Shown here one piece after another: positions 1 through 8,063 of a stretch of 64,000 nucleotides of DNA. The stretch is from assembly GCF_004571175.1 (NCBI RefSeq), contig NZ_CP038273.1:1674001-1738000 (forward strand), given 5' to 3'. Positions within the stretch are counted from its first letter, which is position 1. Each line of letters opens with the position of its first letter. The position numbers and the translations under genes are program-made. The DNA is from Legionella israelensis. Lineage in GTDB: Bacteria; Pseudomonadota; Gammaproteobacteria; Legionellales; Legionellaceae. Below the pieces are notes generated by a model. It searched no databases, was not told the origin of the DNA, and was given only the letters and a program-made list of their open reading frames with translations.

Positions 1-1
1 A

Positions 2-943
2 GCAGTATTTTTCCATTTGCCGGTACGTACCGTAGGGGATATGGGGGAATTACCTGATGCCTTGCCGGTATTTCTTTGGCCAAATATTCCTTTTAATCTG
101 GAAACATTGAATATTATTTTTCCTTATGCATTCGGTTTGGCTGTGGTTGGTTTATTAGAATCAATGATGACGGCAACCATTGTTGATGATTTAACGGATA
201 GCAAAAGTAACAAAAATAGAGAATGCAAGGCCCAGGGATTAGCTAATATATTTTCTGGATGTTTAGGAGGAATGGCCGGATGTGCCATGATCGGTCAATC
301 GGTCATTAATGTTAAATCCGGTGGCCGTGGTCGGTTATCAACTTTGACTGCCGGGATGATGCTGTTGATTATGGTGGTCTTTTTAAATGACTGGGTATCT
401 AAAATTCCAATGGCAGCCCTGGTTTCTGTGATGATCATGGTATCCATTGGAACGTTTTCCTGGGATTCATTGAGAAACTTAAAAACACATCCTTTTTCCT
501 CCAATGTTGTGATGTTTTCTACAGTCATCGTCGTGGTGGCAACCCATAATCTTGCCTATGGGGTATTTGTCGGGGTTGTGATTACCTCGCTGTTTTTTGC
601 TCATAAAGTGGGTCGTTTAGTGGTTGTTTTATCCAGTAAAGATGATAACGCTTCCTGTCGAACCTACAAAGTTCGCGGGCAGATATTTTTTGCCTCATCA
701 GAACAGTTTTTTAATGCTTTTGATACGAAAGAAGCAATTGCTAAAGTCATTATTGATGTTAGTGAGGCGCATTTCTGGGATATTACAGCCGTTTCAACGT
801 TGGATAAAGTTGTGCTTAAATTCAGAGATCGAAACACAAAAGTTGAAATTATTGGCAAAAATGAAGCAAGCGCTACCATTATTAAGTTACTTGCTGTGCA
901 TGATAAGCCGGAAAAAATCAAAAACGCCGTCGGCTCTCATTAG
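2..943 (+). CDS. SulP-family anion transporter with STAS domain, 5' truncated by window edge
   Basis: The open frame runs in from the left edge, so only the C-terminal ~313 residues are visible. It shows the conserved SulP stretch around GLLESMMTATIVDDLTDSK, followed by a Gly-rich segment, several hydrophobic helices, and a cytoplasmic C-terminal STAS-like domain (about the last 100 residues, from YKVRGQIFFAS). SulP proteins move sulfate, bicarbonate or other anions across the inner membrane, coupled to Na+ or H+. The substrate cannot be decided here; a BicA-like bicarbonate role is one option. A TTG at 17 is only an internal in-frame codon, because the frame is open upstream to base 2. Confidence 0.88.
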   Translation, partial: AVFFHLPVRTVGDMGELPDALPVFLWPNIPFNLETLNIIFPYAFGLAVVGLLESMMTATIVDDLTDSKSNKNRECKAQGLANIFSGCLGGMAGCAMIGQSVINVKSGGRGRLSTLTAGMMLLIMVVFLNDWVSKIPMAALVSVMIMVSIGTFSWDSLRNLKTHPFSSNVVMFSTVIVVVATHNLAYGVFVGVVITSLFFAHKVGRLVVVLSSKDDNASCRTYKVRGQIFFASSEQFFNAFDTKEAIAKVIIDVSEAHFWDITAVSTLDKVVLKFRDRNTKVEIIGKNEASATIIKLLAVHDKPEKIKNAVGSH

Positions 944-1122
944 TTTCTTTAAGGATAATGATTAAATAATCACGCATCCTGTGATCTTAAAAATGAACAA
1001 TGAGCGTTTTAAATCGAAAGACTTCCTTAGCCGATCACAAGGAAATAAAAAACAAGTCTGTTTTTCTAAAAAAATTCTGATATAGTAGTTGTGCTTCCTG
1101 CAAAATAGAAATCAATTCTACC

Positions 1123-1262
1123 TGTGGATAAATCCATTTACTAAGCAGCCTGATTTTTATACATTTCCCCAGGCCATTTCTAAAACATCAGAGCCACCAA
1201 GGCTTTGCATCATATTTGACTTGTAATGACCATCCTTTCTTATCCACAAAATATGTGGATAA
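1123..1262. promoter_or_regulatory. Cluster of three perfect DnaA-box sequences
   Basis: TGTGGATAA occurs at 1123-1131 and 1254-1262, and TTATCCACA at 1240-1248. The last two form an inverted pair five bases apart. All match the DnaA-box consensus exactly. They lie in AT-rich non-coding DNA downstream of the SulP gene. No dnaA, dnaN or gidA gene is nearby, so a chromosomal origin is not supported. It could be a DnaA-titration or regulatory site, or chance. Confidence 0.4.
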
Positions 1263-1342
1263 CTCTGTGAGTACTTCGTGAAATGAGTGTTGTCACAAGC
1301 AACTCCTGCATTGCTTCCTAATTTCACAAACTGAATCCATAA

Positions 1343-1507
1343 ACTATTTATAAAGCATTAAACACGACCTATAGTTTATCGGGGAATAAAATTGAGGGCA
1401 GTGTCAGTATAGGTATAGCCTGCGTTCCAAAAGACGGTAAGCTAATAGATGAAATTATCCGTGTGGAAGATCAGAGAATGTACCAAAAAAAGAAAAACAA
1501 ACATTGA
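1343..1507 (+). pseudogene. Remnant of a GGDEF (diguanylate cyclase) domain C-terminus
   Basis: A 54-codon open stretch begins just after a stop and has no start codon of its own. It encodes the end of a GGDEF domain: VSIGIACVPKDG, then a helix with the pattern of the ADxxMYxxK motif (VEDQRMYQKKK), then a stop. The GG(D/E)EF catalytic loop and everything upstream are missing, so it cannot make cyclic di-GMP. It is a 3' relic of a deleted gene. Confidence 0.6.
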
Positions 1508-1619
1508 TTTTATTCATGCCCCTGAATTCCATCTCGTCTGACCACACACCTATTATCAAAGTGCATAAAAAACACATCTGTTTTTGCTCTGCTATACTAA
1601 AATTAATTTGGGGAGATGT

Positions 1620-2369
1620 ATGGTTAATTTCAAGTTTGTTTCTCAATTTAATGGCTTTTATATGCCATTTTTCAAGGATGACATCAAAGCTTCTCATGCC
1701 AAGCTCATACCTCATGAGCGATTTACCGGAGCATGCGCTGGCACCGTTGCTGCAACTCTGGAAACGCTGATTTTGAGAAAACCCTTTTCCAGTCATTTTT
1801 TCAAATTTGATCCTCGATCTTTACATCCACACCCAGATAGTTGTGTGAAAAACCAATTTCGTTATGAGAAAGATACAGAGCATTTTTTTTCTATCTTCCT
1901 CAGGGATCGCTTAAAAGTCAGCCAAACAGGTTATCCTGACGATGAGCATTATTGTCATGAACCTAATGAGCTTCTCAATGCAATATCGAATGATCCTGAT
2001 ATAAATCAAATTATTTTAATGAATGTTATTTTTAAACTGAAGAATGCGCAAATGGGTAAAGAATTTCGGCAAGATCATATGATAGCAATGCTCCAATATG
2101 AGGGACAATATTATTTTGTGGATCCAGATGCAGGAATTGCTGTTTTTGATAACATCGCTAACTTCAAAATGTGGTTGAAACAAGAAATGTTTGAAGGAGA
2201 ATTGAAGCATTTTGTGGAGCCGATAGATAAGAAAATCGTTCTTTCAAGCAATAAACAGAATGAGGATGGAATGATTCTGCCAGTAAGCTTGGAAACACAA
2301 ACTGTCAGTATGCAACATTATCATTATTCATCGTCACCTCAACCGCCATTTCTTCATTCAAAATTATAA
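1620..2369 (+). CDS. YopT/AvrPphB-like (C58) cysteine protease, probable secreted effector
   Basis: A 249-residue protein started at ATG 1620, with GGGGAG five bases upstream; an in-frame alternative start lies at 1584. It has no signal peptide or membrane helix. Three candidate catalytic residues stand in C58-like surroundings: Cys39 in TGACAGTVAA, His153 in QDHMIAML and Asp168 in YYFVDPDAG. Spacing is 114 residues Cys to His and 15 His to Asp, which is the published spacing in AvrPphB (C98, H212, D227). Family members cleave host GTPases or kinases after delivery by a bacterial secretion system. The C-terminus (HYHYSSSPQPPF) is low-complexity. Substrate and secretion are inferred, not seen. 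Confidence 0.72.
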   Translation: MVNFKFVSQFNGFYMPFFKDDIKASHAKLIPHERFTGACAGTVAATLETLILRKPFSSHFFKFDPRSLHPHPDSCVKNQFRYEKDTEHFFSIFLRDRLKVSQTGYPDDEHYCHEPNELLNAISNDPDINQIILMNVIFKLKNAQMGKEFRQDHMIAMLQYEGQYYFVDPDAGIAVFDNIANFKMWLKQEMFEGELKHFVEPIDKKIVLSSNKQNEDGMILPVSLETQTVSMQHYHYSSSPQPPFLHSKL

Positions 2370-2493
2370 CTTTTAAATCTGCTACCTGGATTAGTAAGCA
2401 GAGCGAAAAAACAGGGTGTGTTGACATTGAGTCTTCTATTCAATCAGACAGCTCCTGGTATCAACTCCATGGAGAGCTGGGATAGGATTTGCA

Positions 2494-2509
2494 AAAAGTG
2501 TACACTTTT
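2494..2509. promoter_or_regulatory. Perfect 16-bp palindrome, candidate operator
   Basis: AAAAGTGTACACTTTT is a perfect palindrome about 110 bases upstream of the coiled-coil membrane protein gene, extended by GC...GC outside. Symmetry of this kind is typical of a dimeric regulator site. No regulator can be assigned. Confidence 0.35.
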
Positions 2510-2620
2510 GCTGTAGAATTCCCCAACGCTTAAGAACTCCCGTCAGGGGCTCTGACTTTATAAAACGAGTCCGATAAAAAGAACTATACTAATGCAAAGT
2601 ATATTACAACGATTTTTTGT

Positions 2621-4405
2621 ATGCCTATTTCTTCAGAGTCGCTTCGAAAAAAAATAAGACAATTGCGAAAATCCAAAGTAGAGCGAATAAAGGATGAAAT
2701 TGCACAAATAAAAGGGTTTGAGCAAATAGACGAAGCAAAGAAATTAACGATTGCCGAATATACTTTAAATCAATTGAATGCGGCCAATCAAAAGGGCCTT
2801 ATGAAACGCCAGGATTATGCTTTGTTCATTGAAAATTTTTTTAAAAAAAAATTAGAACAAAACGAACAAGCAATTAAAGACAGCCAAGATAATAAAAAGC
2901 TGAAAGAGATTATAGAAAATCTGATGTTTACAAGCCTTATTGAATTTCAAATAAAACTGCACAAAGCTGAGTTAAAACGCAAAGTAAAAGAAGATAAATT
3001 TACATCTAAAAAAGCAAAAGTAGAAGCCGCTCAAACCGGTTTTTTAGATGTATTGTCTGTTTTTGTGAAGGTAGGTGCATTATTTCGCAATTATTCAAGT
3101 AAATTTTCAGATTTTCTAAAAATTTCCAATCGTATTTATGGTTTTGGCTATATAGGTGGAGTAGGTGTTTCCATACTGGGAGAAATAGGAAGTGGAATAT
3201 ATGATTATATTACTTCCAAAGGAGAAACCACCAGCCAAAAGCTAAAAGAGGTATTTACTTTTTCACGTACCACTAATATCACTTTGTCAACGGTGGTGCT
3301 TGGACTTGCTATAGCCGGACTGGTTACTGGAACCGGCGGCATTTTAGCCATTCCCATAGGGGCTGCTTACATAGGAATGGAGCTGGCAGCCATTGGAAAT
3401 TATGTTTATAAAAGAAATACTTTACCGAAAAAACTGGATAAATTACATCAACAATTATTAACTCCACAGGATTACGATAATGCAAATGATAAAATAAAAA
3501 AATTGAAAGCATTAGAGCTTGAAAAATATGATGCCGTGCAAAAAAAATATATTGCTGAACAAATAAAGACGCAAGAAAAAATAATTCATTTGTATGAAGC
3601 AAAAAAAGGGGAGAAAGGGGAGTTTGATGAGCTGCCAACAATTATTGAAACACTCAATAAAACAAAAGATGTTGCCAAGCTTTCAACAGAAGAAAAAGAG
3701 AAATTGAATAAGCATTTGAACCTGCTTATAAAATATGAACAACTAAAAGAAGAAAAGCAACAAACTCATCATCATCTGATGATGCTGAAACAAGACCAGG
3801 CTTATAAAATAGGTAAAATGACTTTAGGGCTTGCTGTAGCTTCGGCTTGGTTTGTTGGACCTATATTTATGCTTGCTTTTCCTCCTGCCATCCCGGCCAT
3901 ATTGGTAGGATTAGGGGTCTTAAGTCTTACTGCGTTTATCGGCGTTAAAATTACAGATTGGGGAATGGCCAGGTACAAAAAATATAAGGATAAAATTAAA
4001 GAACAATCTTTAAATAGAAACGACTTTAAAAATGAGCTGGATCATATTATTAAAGAGGATGCTCTGCATAACCTAAAAAAATCAATAGAAATTAAGTCCG
4101 AAGACAGTTTACAGTCCAAAAGCAATTTACAGGAAACGACCATCAGTTTTTCTCCAGAGAACAGACCACAACCAACATTCAATAAAGAAAATAAATTAAC
4201 GACGATGGAACAAGAAGATATACGCTCAAAACTGGTAAACGCCCTATCAGAAAACGAACCTCAGATTAGCGATGTTTCTAAACCATCAGCAAAAGAAAAT
4301 GCGAAGGCGCAGAGCAAATTTAAAGACGATTTACATGCTTTCTTTAAAAATGCAGGACAGGAAGAGACTAACTTTTTGCAAGAAAAGTCAAAGTTTCGAC
4401 CTTGA
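2621..4405 (+). CDS. Coiled-coil protein with hydrophobic hairpins, candidate Dot/Icm effector
   Basis: A 594-residue protein I do not recognise by family. It is Lys/Glu-rich with long predicted helices (about 1-130 and 265-395). Two hydrophobic blocks (about 172-260 and 399-445) could each form paired membrane helices. The C-terminal ~130 residues are polar and disordered-looking and end in a Glu-rich stretch (GQEETNFLQEKSKF), similar in composition to Legionella type IV secretion signals. There is no N-terminal signal peptide and no clear ribosome-binding site before ATG 2621. The layout suggests a protein that inserts in host membranes, but that is inference. Confidence 0.6.
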   Translation: MPISSESLRKKIRQLRKSKVERIKDEIAQIKGFEQIDEAKKLTIAEYTLNQLNAANQKGLMKRQDYALFIENFFKKKLEQNEQAIKDSQDNKKLKEIIENLMFTSLIEFQIKLHKAELKRKVKEDKFTSKKAKVEAAQTGFLDVLSVFVKVGALFRNYSSKFSDFLKISNRIYGFGYIGGVGVSILGEIGSGIYDYITSKGETTSQKLKEVFTFSRTTNITLSTVVLGLAIAGLVTGTGGILAIPIGAAYIGMELAAIGNYVYKRNTLPKKLDKLHQQLLTPQDYDNANDKIKKLKALELEKYDAVQKKYIAEQIKTQEKIIHLYEAKKGEKGEFDELPTIIETLNKTKDVAKLSTEEKEKLNKHLNLLIKYEQLKEEKQQTHHHLMMLKQDQAYKIGKMTLGLAVASAWFVGPIFMLAFPPAIPAILVGLGVLSLTAFIGVKITDWGMARYKKYKDKIKEQSLNRNDFKNELDHIIKEDALHNLKKSIEIKSEDSLQSKSNLQETTISFSPENRPQPTFNKENKLTTMEQEDIRSKLVNALSENEPQISDVSKPSAKENAKAQSKFKDDLHAFFKNAGQEETNFLQEKSKFRP

Positions 4406-4435
4406 TTAGACACGAGGTAAATACGGGGGTTGAAG

Positions 4436-5089
4436 ATGAACCAAAACGAATCAGATAAAGATACATCTTGCGGTAGCGACTCCTGTAGCTCTTCCGAGGC
4501 CTTTTGTTGCGCTAGGGATTGTGCAGACTGTGACAAGGATGATGCAGAAGCGGCTCTTGCTTCAGGGCTGGTTTACGCGGGTGTATTGTATCCTGAATTA
4601 AAACAGCATGATGAAGAAAAAGCCATACATTATTTGCGGCAATCGATAGAAGCAGGTGATAAACAGGCGATAAAACTGCTGATGGATGCGTATTTGACTG
4701 GAAAAATAGCTGGTTGCGATTGTAGCATCAAGGCTGATTACAATAGATGGCTCAAATTGTGTGAGGAACTTGCAAATAAAGGCCATCAGCAAGTAGCCTA
4801 TAGTGCTGCGTTATGGTTTGCTGGTATTGAAAAGCCAGGTAAAGATGTGGATGAATGCATTAAAGCTCGATTTAAACCGGATGCGGATAAAGCGATTTAC
4901 TTTTTACGTGTATGTTCCAGAGGAGAAGATCCTGATTATTCTGACCTGGCAGTAAATACACTTTGCCATTTATTGACGAGAGGCAATGATACGGTAAAAT
5001 CAGATGCCTCCAGATTGGAAACAGTTTTAAAGGAGGAAGTGGCTAAAGGAAATTCATTCGCTCAAGCCTATTTATCAAAATTTTTTTAA
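4436..5089 (+). CDS. Sel1/TPR-like repeat protein with Cys-rich N-terminus
   Basis: A 217-residue protein starting at ATG 4436, six bases after a GGGGG run; an in-frame TTG at 4430 is less likely. Residues 10-40 are rich in Cys and Asp (CGSDSCSSSEAFCCARDC, then CDKDD), possibly binding metal. The rest is helical with Sel1/TPR-like features: YAGVLYPELKQHDEEKAIHYLRQSIEAGDKQA and a related unit near 140-165 (DADKAIYFLRVCS), split here as short excerpts of a longer repeat. Such repeats mediate protein-protein contacts. It lies 30 bases downstream of the coiled-coil protein and could be co-transcribed with it. Function unknown. Confidence 0.6.
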   Translation: MNQNESDKDTSCGSDSCSSSEAFCCARDCADCDKDDAEAALASGLVYAGVLYPELKQHDEEKAIHYLRQSIEAGDKQAIKLLMDAYLTGKIAGCDCSIKADYNRWLKLCEELANKGHQQVAYSAALWFAGIEKPGKDVDECIKARFKPDADKAIYFLRVCSRGEDPDYSDLAVNTLCHLLTRGNDTVKSDASRLETVLKEEVAKGNSFAQAYLSKFF

Positions 5090-5100
5090 TTCTGCTGGCT

Positions 5101-5160
5101 ATCATGTAGTTAAATTGTGTAACTATCTATCTTTAACCATAAAGGCTATGGTGATATATG
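5101..5160. mobile_element. Solo end of an IS256-like element
   Basis: The stretch around AATTGTGTAACTATCTATC closely resembles the left end of the IS256-family element at 58.9 kb (AATTGTGTAACTGTCTATC). No transposase sequence follows, so this looks like a leftover terminal fragment. Confidence 0.4.
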
Positions 5161-5321
5161 TGATTCACAAAGATCCTTTCAATTTTCTTAGAGAAAGATC
5201 AATCATGCAATTGATTCTTGAACGCTCATTATAAATTTCATATCCAGAAATAATCTCCTACCAAAATGGTGTTTTTCGCCCTACTTAAGCTTGAGCTTGC
5301 AGATTAAAGCTAATCCCGCGG

Positions 5322-6329
5322 TTATGCAGATAAAAACCGGAATAATTCGCTTTTTTGAAAGTTTGAAGAAACTTCGCCGGCGTAAATCTCCCCATTTTGC
5401 AGGCTTAACTTCTTTATGGGGGCGCCTGCATTAAATTTCAGGTTTGCAAAATCCACCCAAAAGGCATTGGGTCGGGTCGCAGAATCAAAGTAGTAAACAA
5501 GGTTTGTCTGGTCAGATACTGTTCTCCATATGGTTGAAGAAATATTTGGCTGCTCAGGCGTGGTAATGCCCAGCGGAACACTTACAGCACGCATCAGGCT
5601 TAATACTTCAGCGACCGCTTGATACCTGAAAGACTGCTTCGGAATGGAATTTATATATTGAGGAGCAATGGTTTTTGGAATGGCATCCAGTAAAAACGAC
5701 GCCCTGACAAAACGATCTGAGGCTCGATTCGTTCCTGGTAAAAAAGTAAGTCCCCCAATTTGCTTCCAGTATTCATTTAAAATAATCTGCTGCTCATATG
5801 GAGGAGAATTCGTCATCACTTTGTAAGCTGTATCATGATGAATGCAAAGTTTGCCGGAGATATACTCAAATATGGCTGAATCGCCAGTGGAATCGGAAAT
5901 GGACAAATGAAGCGGTGAGAGATCGCCATTCGGTAATACAACCGGTATTAAGTTAAAAGGTTCATTGCTTAATGCATTAACAGCCTCTTTAACGCTCGAA
6001 AAGTTATCTAGGACGTACTGTAACCACATTGAGATAGATAAATCTGGACGGGAGCTAAGCTGTGATGGGTAGCTGGATTCTACTAAATAAAGAAGGTTTG
6101 CAACCAGGCCTTTTTCGTTCATTCCATCGACACTGCCTGAATCATAACCGGCTGCAATGACGCTGCCATATTTGGAAATCCATTCTATAGGGTTATTTGT
6201 AACTGAACCGCTTCGTTGGGCATATGCTGGAAAAATATAAAGATTTGTCAGCATGTCTTCCTTCCAGTCCATGTTTCGGCCAGTGATAACCAGATGATCG
6301 TCTCCGACAAACAACGTCCTTGTGCACAT
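5322..6329 (-). CDS. Choloylglycine hydrolase / penicillin V acylase family (Ntn hydrolase)
   Basis: 335 residues beginning Met-Cys, so removal of Met exposes the nucleophile Cys2 typical of linear-amide C-N hydrolases (peptidase family C59). Arg18 and Asp21 in TGRNMDW match the conserved family positions exactly. Asn78 (VANLLY), Asn174 (VMTNSPPY) and Arg206 (ASDRFVR) are candidates for the remaining active-site residues. The frame is closed by a stop just upstream of the ATG, so there is no signal peptide and the enzyme should be cytoplasmic or exported another way. Family substrates include bile-salt conjugates, penicillin V and acyl-homoserine lactones; which applies here is unknown. It appears to be a single gene. 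Confidence 0.85.
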   Translation of the reverse strand: MCTRTLFVGDDHLVITGRNMDWKEDMLTNLYIFPAYAQRSGSVTNNPIEWISKYGSVIAAGYDSGSVDGMNEKGLVANLLYLVESSYPSQLSSRPDLSISMWLQYVLDNFSSVKEAVNALSNEPFNLIPVVLPNGDLSPLHLSISDSTGDSAIFEYISGKLCIHHDTAYKVMTNSPPYEQQIILNEYWKQIGGLTFLPGTNRASDRFVRASFLLDAIPKTIAPQYINSIPKQSFRYQAVAEVLSLMRAVSVPLGITTPEQPNISSTIWRTVSDQTNLVYYFDSATRPNAFWVDFANLKFNAGAPIKKLSLQNGEIYAGEVSSNFQKSELFRFLSA

Positions 6330-6472
6330 ATAAGTGAATTCTTACTGTTTAAACATATACTGTAAAATAGCAAACCTGGTATGTCATTTCCAATGTCCGT
6401 TGATATTCATGGTAAGAAGCATTTTTTTTCTGGATGCAATGAAAATAGGGCAGAGGTAAGAAACCAGAGCCG

Positions 6473-6701
6473 CATTAACTCGACTTTAGCCATTTTTCAG
6501 GTAAAGGAATGCAATAGACTAAAGACCATAGAAGCACACCGTTATATTGATCAAAGTTGCTTTAAATCGATGACTTGAGAAAATAGAATGGCACGAATTA
6601 CCGCGGCATCGATCGCGGTATCCATGCGAAGCTCCGTATGGACCCCGCTATCAAGTAGCGGGGATTCGATCCCTAAAAAATGGCTAAAGTCGAGATTAAT
6701 A
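6473..6701. repeat. Intergenic palindromic element with 20+ bp terminal inverted repeats
   Basis: ATTAACTCGACTTTAGCCAT at the left is repeated in inverted form at the right (ATGGCTAAAGTCGAGATTAA), about 180 bases apart. Between them lie three consecutive hairpins: ACCGCG/CGCGGT, a TCCATGCG/CGTATGGA stem, and CCCCGCTA-tcaag-TAGCGGGG. It has no coding capacity that I trust. It looks like a MITE-like or REP-like mobile repeat between the hydrolase and permease genes. Confidence 0.5.
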
Positions 6702-6750
6702 AAGCGCCATTTAATCAGTGCCGAAGCTTAAACTCGCCATTCTCTCACCC

Positions 6751-7797
6751 TCAATAGACTTTATTTGTTGCATCGCCAATAAGGTAGCCTACAGGTTTGA
6801 GAGCGGGTATTTCATCACAAACGGCTTTAAAAATAGCTAATAGTGGAATTGCAAATAAAATACCAACCACGCCGAGCATAGTTCCCCCCAGAATCAATCC
6901 CAAAATGGCCGCGAAGGGGTTTATGCTTACTTGTCTGCCTACGATATTAGGCGTCAGGAAATTGCCTTCAAGAAATTGAACCAACATAAAAACAGCTAAA
7001 ACACCGACTGGATACCATAAGGAGTCTTTTGTGAGAAAAGCAAAGAGCATGGGAAGGAGAGAACCTATCACAATACCGATGTATGGAATAAGGGTCAGGA
7101 TGGCTGCCATGACTCCAAAAATCATGGCGTTTTTGATGCCCAAAATCAAAAGCCCAATCGAATTCAAGACAGCTACAATGATAATAATAAGGGATAAACC
7201 AAATACATAATGCCTAACCACTAATGGAATTTTTTTTATGATTCTTTTTAAAGTTGAATGATATTCAGAACGAACTGCCTTAAATAAAAAAGAAACCAGA
7301 AACCTGCGGTAATAAAGCATAAAAATTAACGATATCGCAAATAACACCAATGAGCTTAAAAAATTAGTCGTAAAGGACAAGGTATTGTTAATAAAAGAGG
7401 CACTGTTTTTTAAGGCGGTGGTATAAAATTCCTTGAGTAAAGAGGCCTGTTCGTCGAGAGTAATGTTTAATGTATCCGAAATTAAATGCTGTATTTTTCC
7501 AAAGATTCCATTGTATGTGATTTTGATGGAATTTAATGCAAAATCCATATTTCCAACCTGTAAGGAAAAGAAAATAATCACTGTCAGAATAATGAATATC
7601 AAAAGAACCACACAAAGGATTGAGCTTAACAACCGTGGTATCTTTATTTTTTCAAAACCATTTGCCAATGGTTGTAATGCCAAAGTCAGTATAAAAGCCG
7701 CCAGTAAAGGGTTTAAAAAGCTGCTGGATACCATCAAGGCATAACAGGTGAGTATCAAACTGGCGATAAAGTAAAAATATTGAGCAAAAAAGGTCAT
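6751..7797 (-). CDS. AI-2E family (PerM/YdiK-type) membrane permease
   Basis: 348 residues, very hydrophobic, with about eight predicted transmembrane segments and the family layout: two or three N-terminal helices, a soluble middle part (about 95-150), then a C-terminal bundle. Family signatures include ILTLIPYIGIVIGSLLPML and NFLTPNIVGRQVSINPFAAI, followed by the Gly-rich LILGGTMLGVVGILFAIPL. Length is normal for the family. Members have been proposed to export autoinducer-2 or act as ion antiporters; substrate cannot be predicted. It starts at ATG 7797 and has no strong ribosome-binding site. Confidence 0.88.
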   Translation of the reverse strand: MTFFAQYFYFIASLILTCYALMVSSSFLNPLLAAFILTLALQPLANGFEKIKIPRLLSSILCVVLLIFIILTVIIFFSLQVGNMDFALNSIKITYNGIFGKIQHLISDTLNITLDEQASLLKEFYTTALKNSASFINNTLSFTTNFLSSLVLFAISLIFMLYYRRFLVSFLFKAVRSEYHSTLKRIIKKIPLVVRHYVFGLSLIIIIVAVLNSIGLLILGIKNAMIFGVMAAILTLIPYIGIVIGSLLPMLFAFLTKDSLWYPVGVLAVFMLVQFLEGNFLTPNIVGRQVSINPFAAILGLILGGTMLGVVGILFAIPLLAIFKAVCDEIPALKPVGYLIGDATNKVY

Positions 7798-7892
7798 GAT
7801 ATTTTCATTTTTACAAGAATTCTTTTAACCTTATTCCATTTTTATGAGAACTCAATACCTTGAGTTGAAAAAACTGCCAAAACGAACAATAT

Positions 7893-8063
7893 TTATAAAG
7901 CCATATCTATCCAGGCCATAATATGTTGGATGGCTGTCATAATAAATAAAGAAACAAAGCTAACGTATATTGTGGTCGCTACATACCCCAACATAATGAA
8001 GCCCCCGTCTTTTTCAATCAGCCCCAAACTGAAAATAATCAACAACAGGGCAAAGCAACTCAT
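7893..8063 (-). pseudogene. C-terminal remnant of an ExoD-family membrane protein
   Basis: A 56-codon frame encodes two hydrophobic segments joined by SLGLIEKDGGFIMLGY, which resembles the C-terminal helices of ExoD (exopolysaccharide synthesis) proteins. The N-terminal part is missing and a stop lies just upstream. Its ATG overlaps the TGA of the beta-lactamase-fold gene (ATGA), so it could still be translated by coupling. A gene-fusion scar is the likeliest origin. Confidence 0.45.

Noticed and set aside
1123-1262. Chromosomal replication origin
   Set aside because: Only three boxes, no adjacent dnaA/dnaN/gidA-type genes and no AT-rich 13-mer series that I could identify.
1455-1796. Minus-strand frame of 113 codons overlapping the C58-like gene
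   Set aside because: Antisense to the protease N-terminus and the GGDEF relic, with no ribosome-binding site.
6381-6578. Plus-strand 65-codon frame
   Set aside because: It ends inside the palindromic element, has no ribosome-binding site and no family resemblance.
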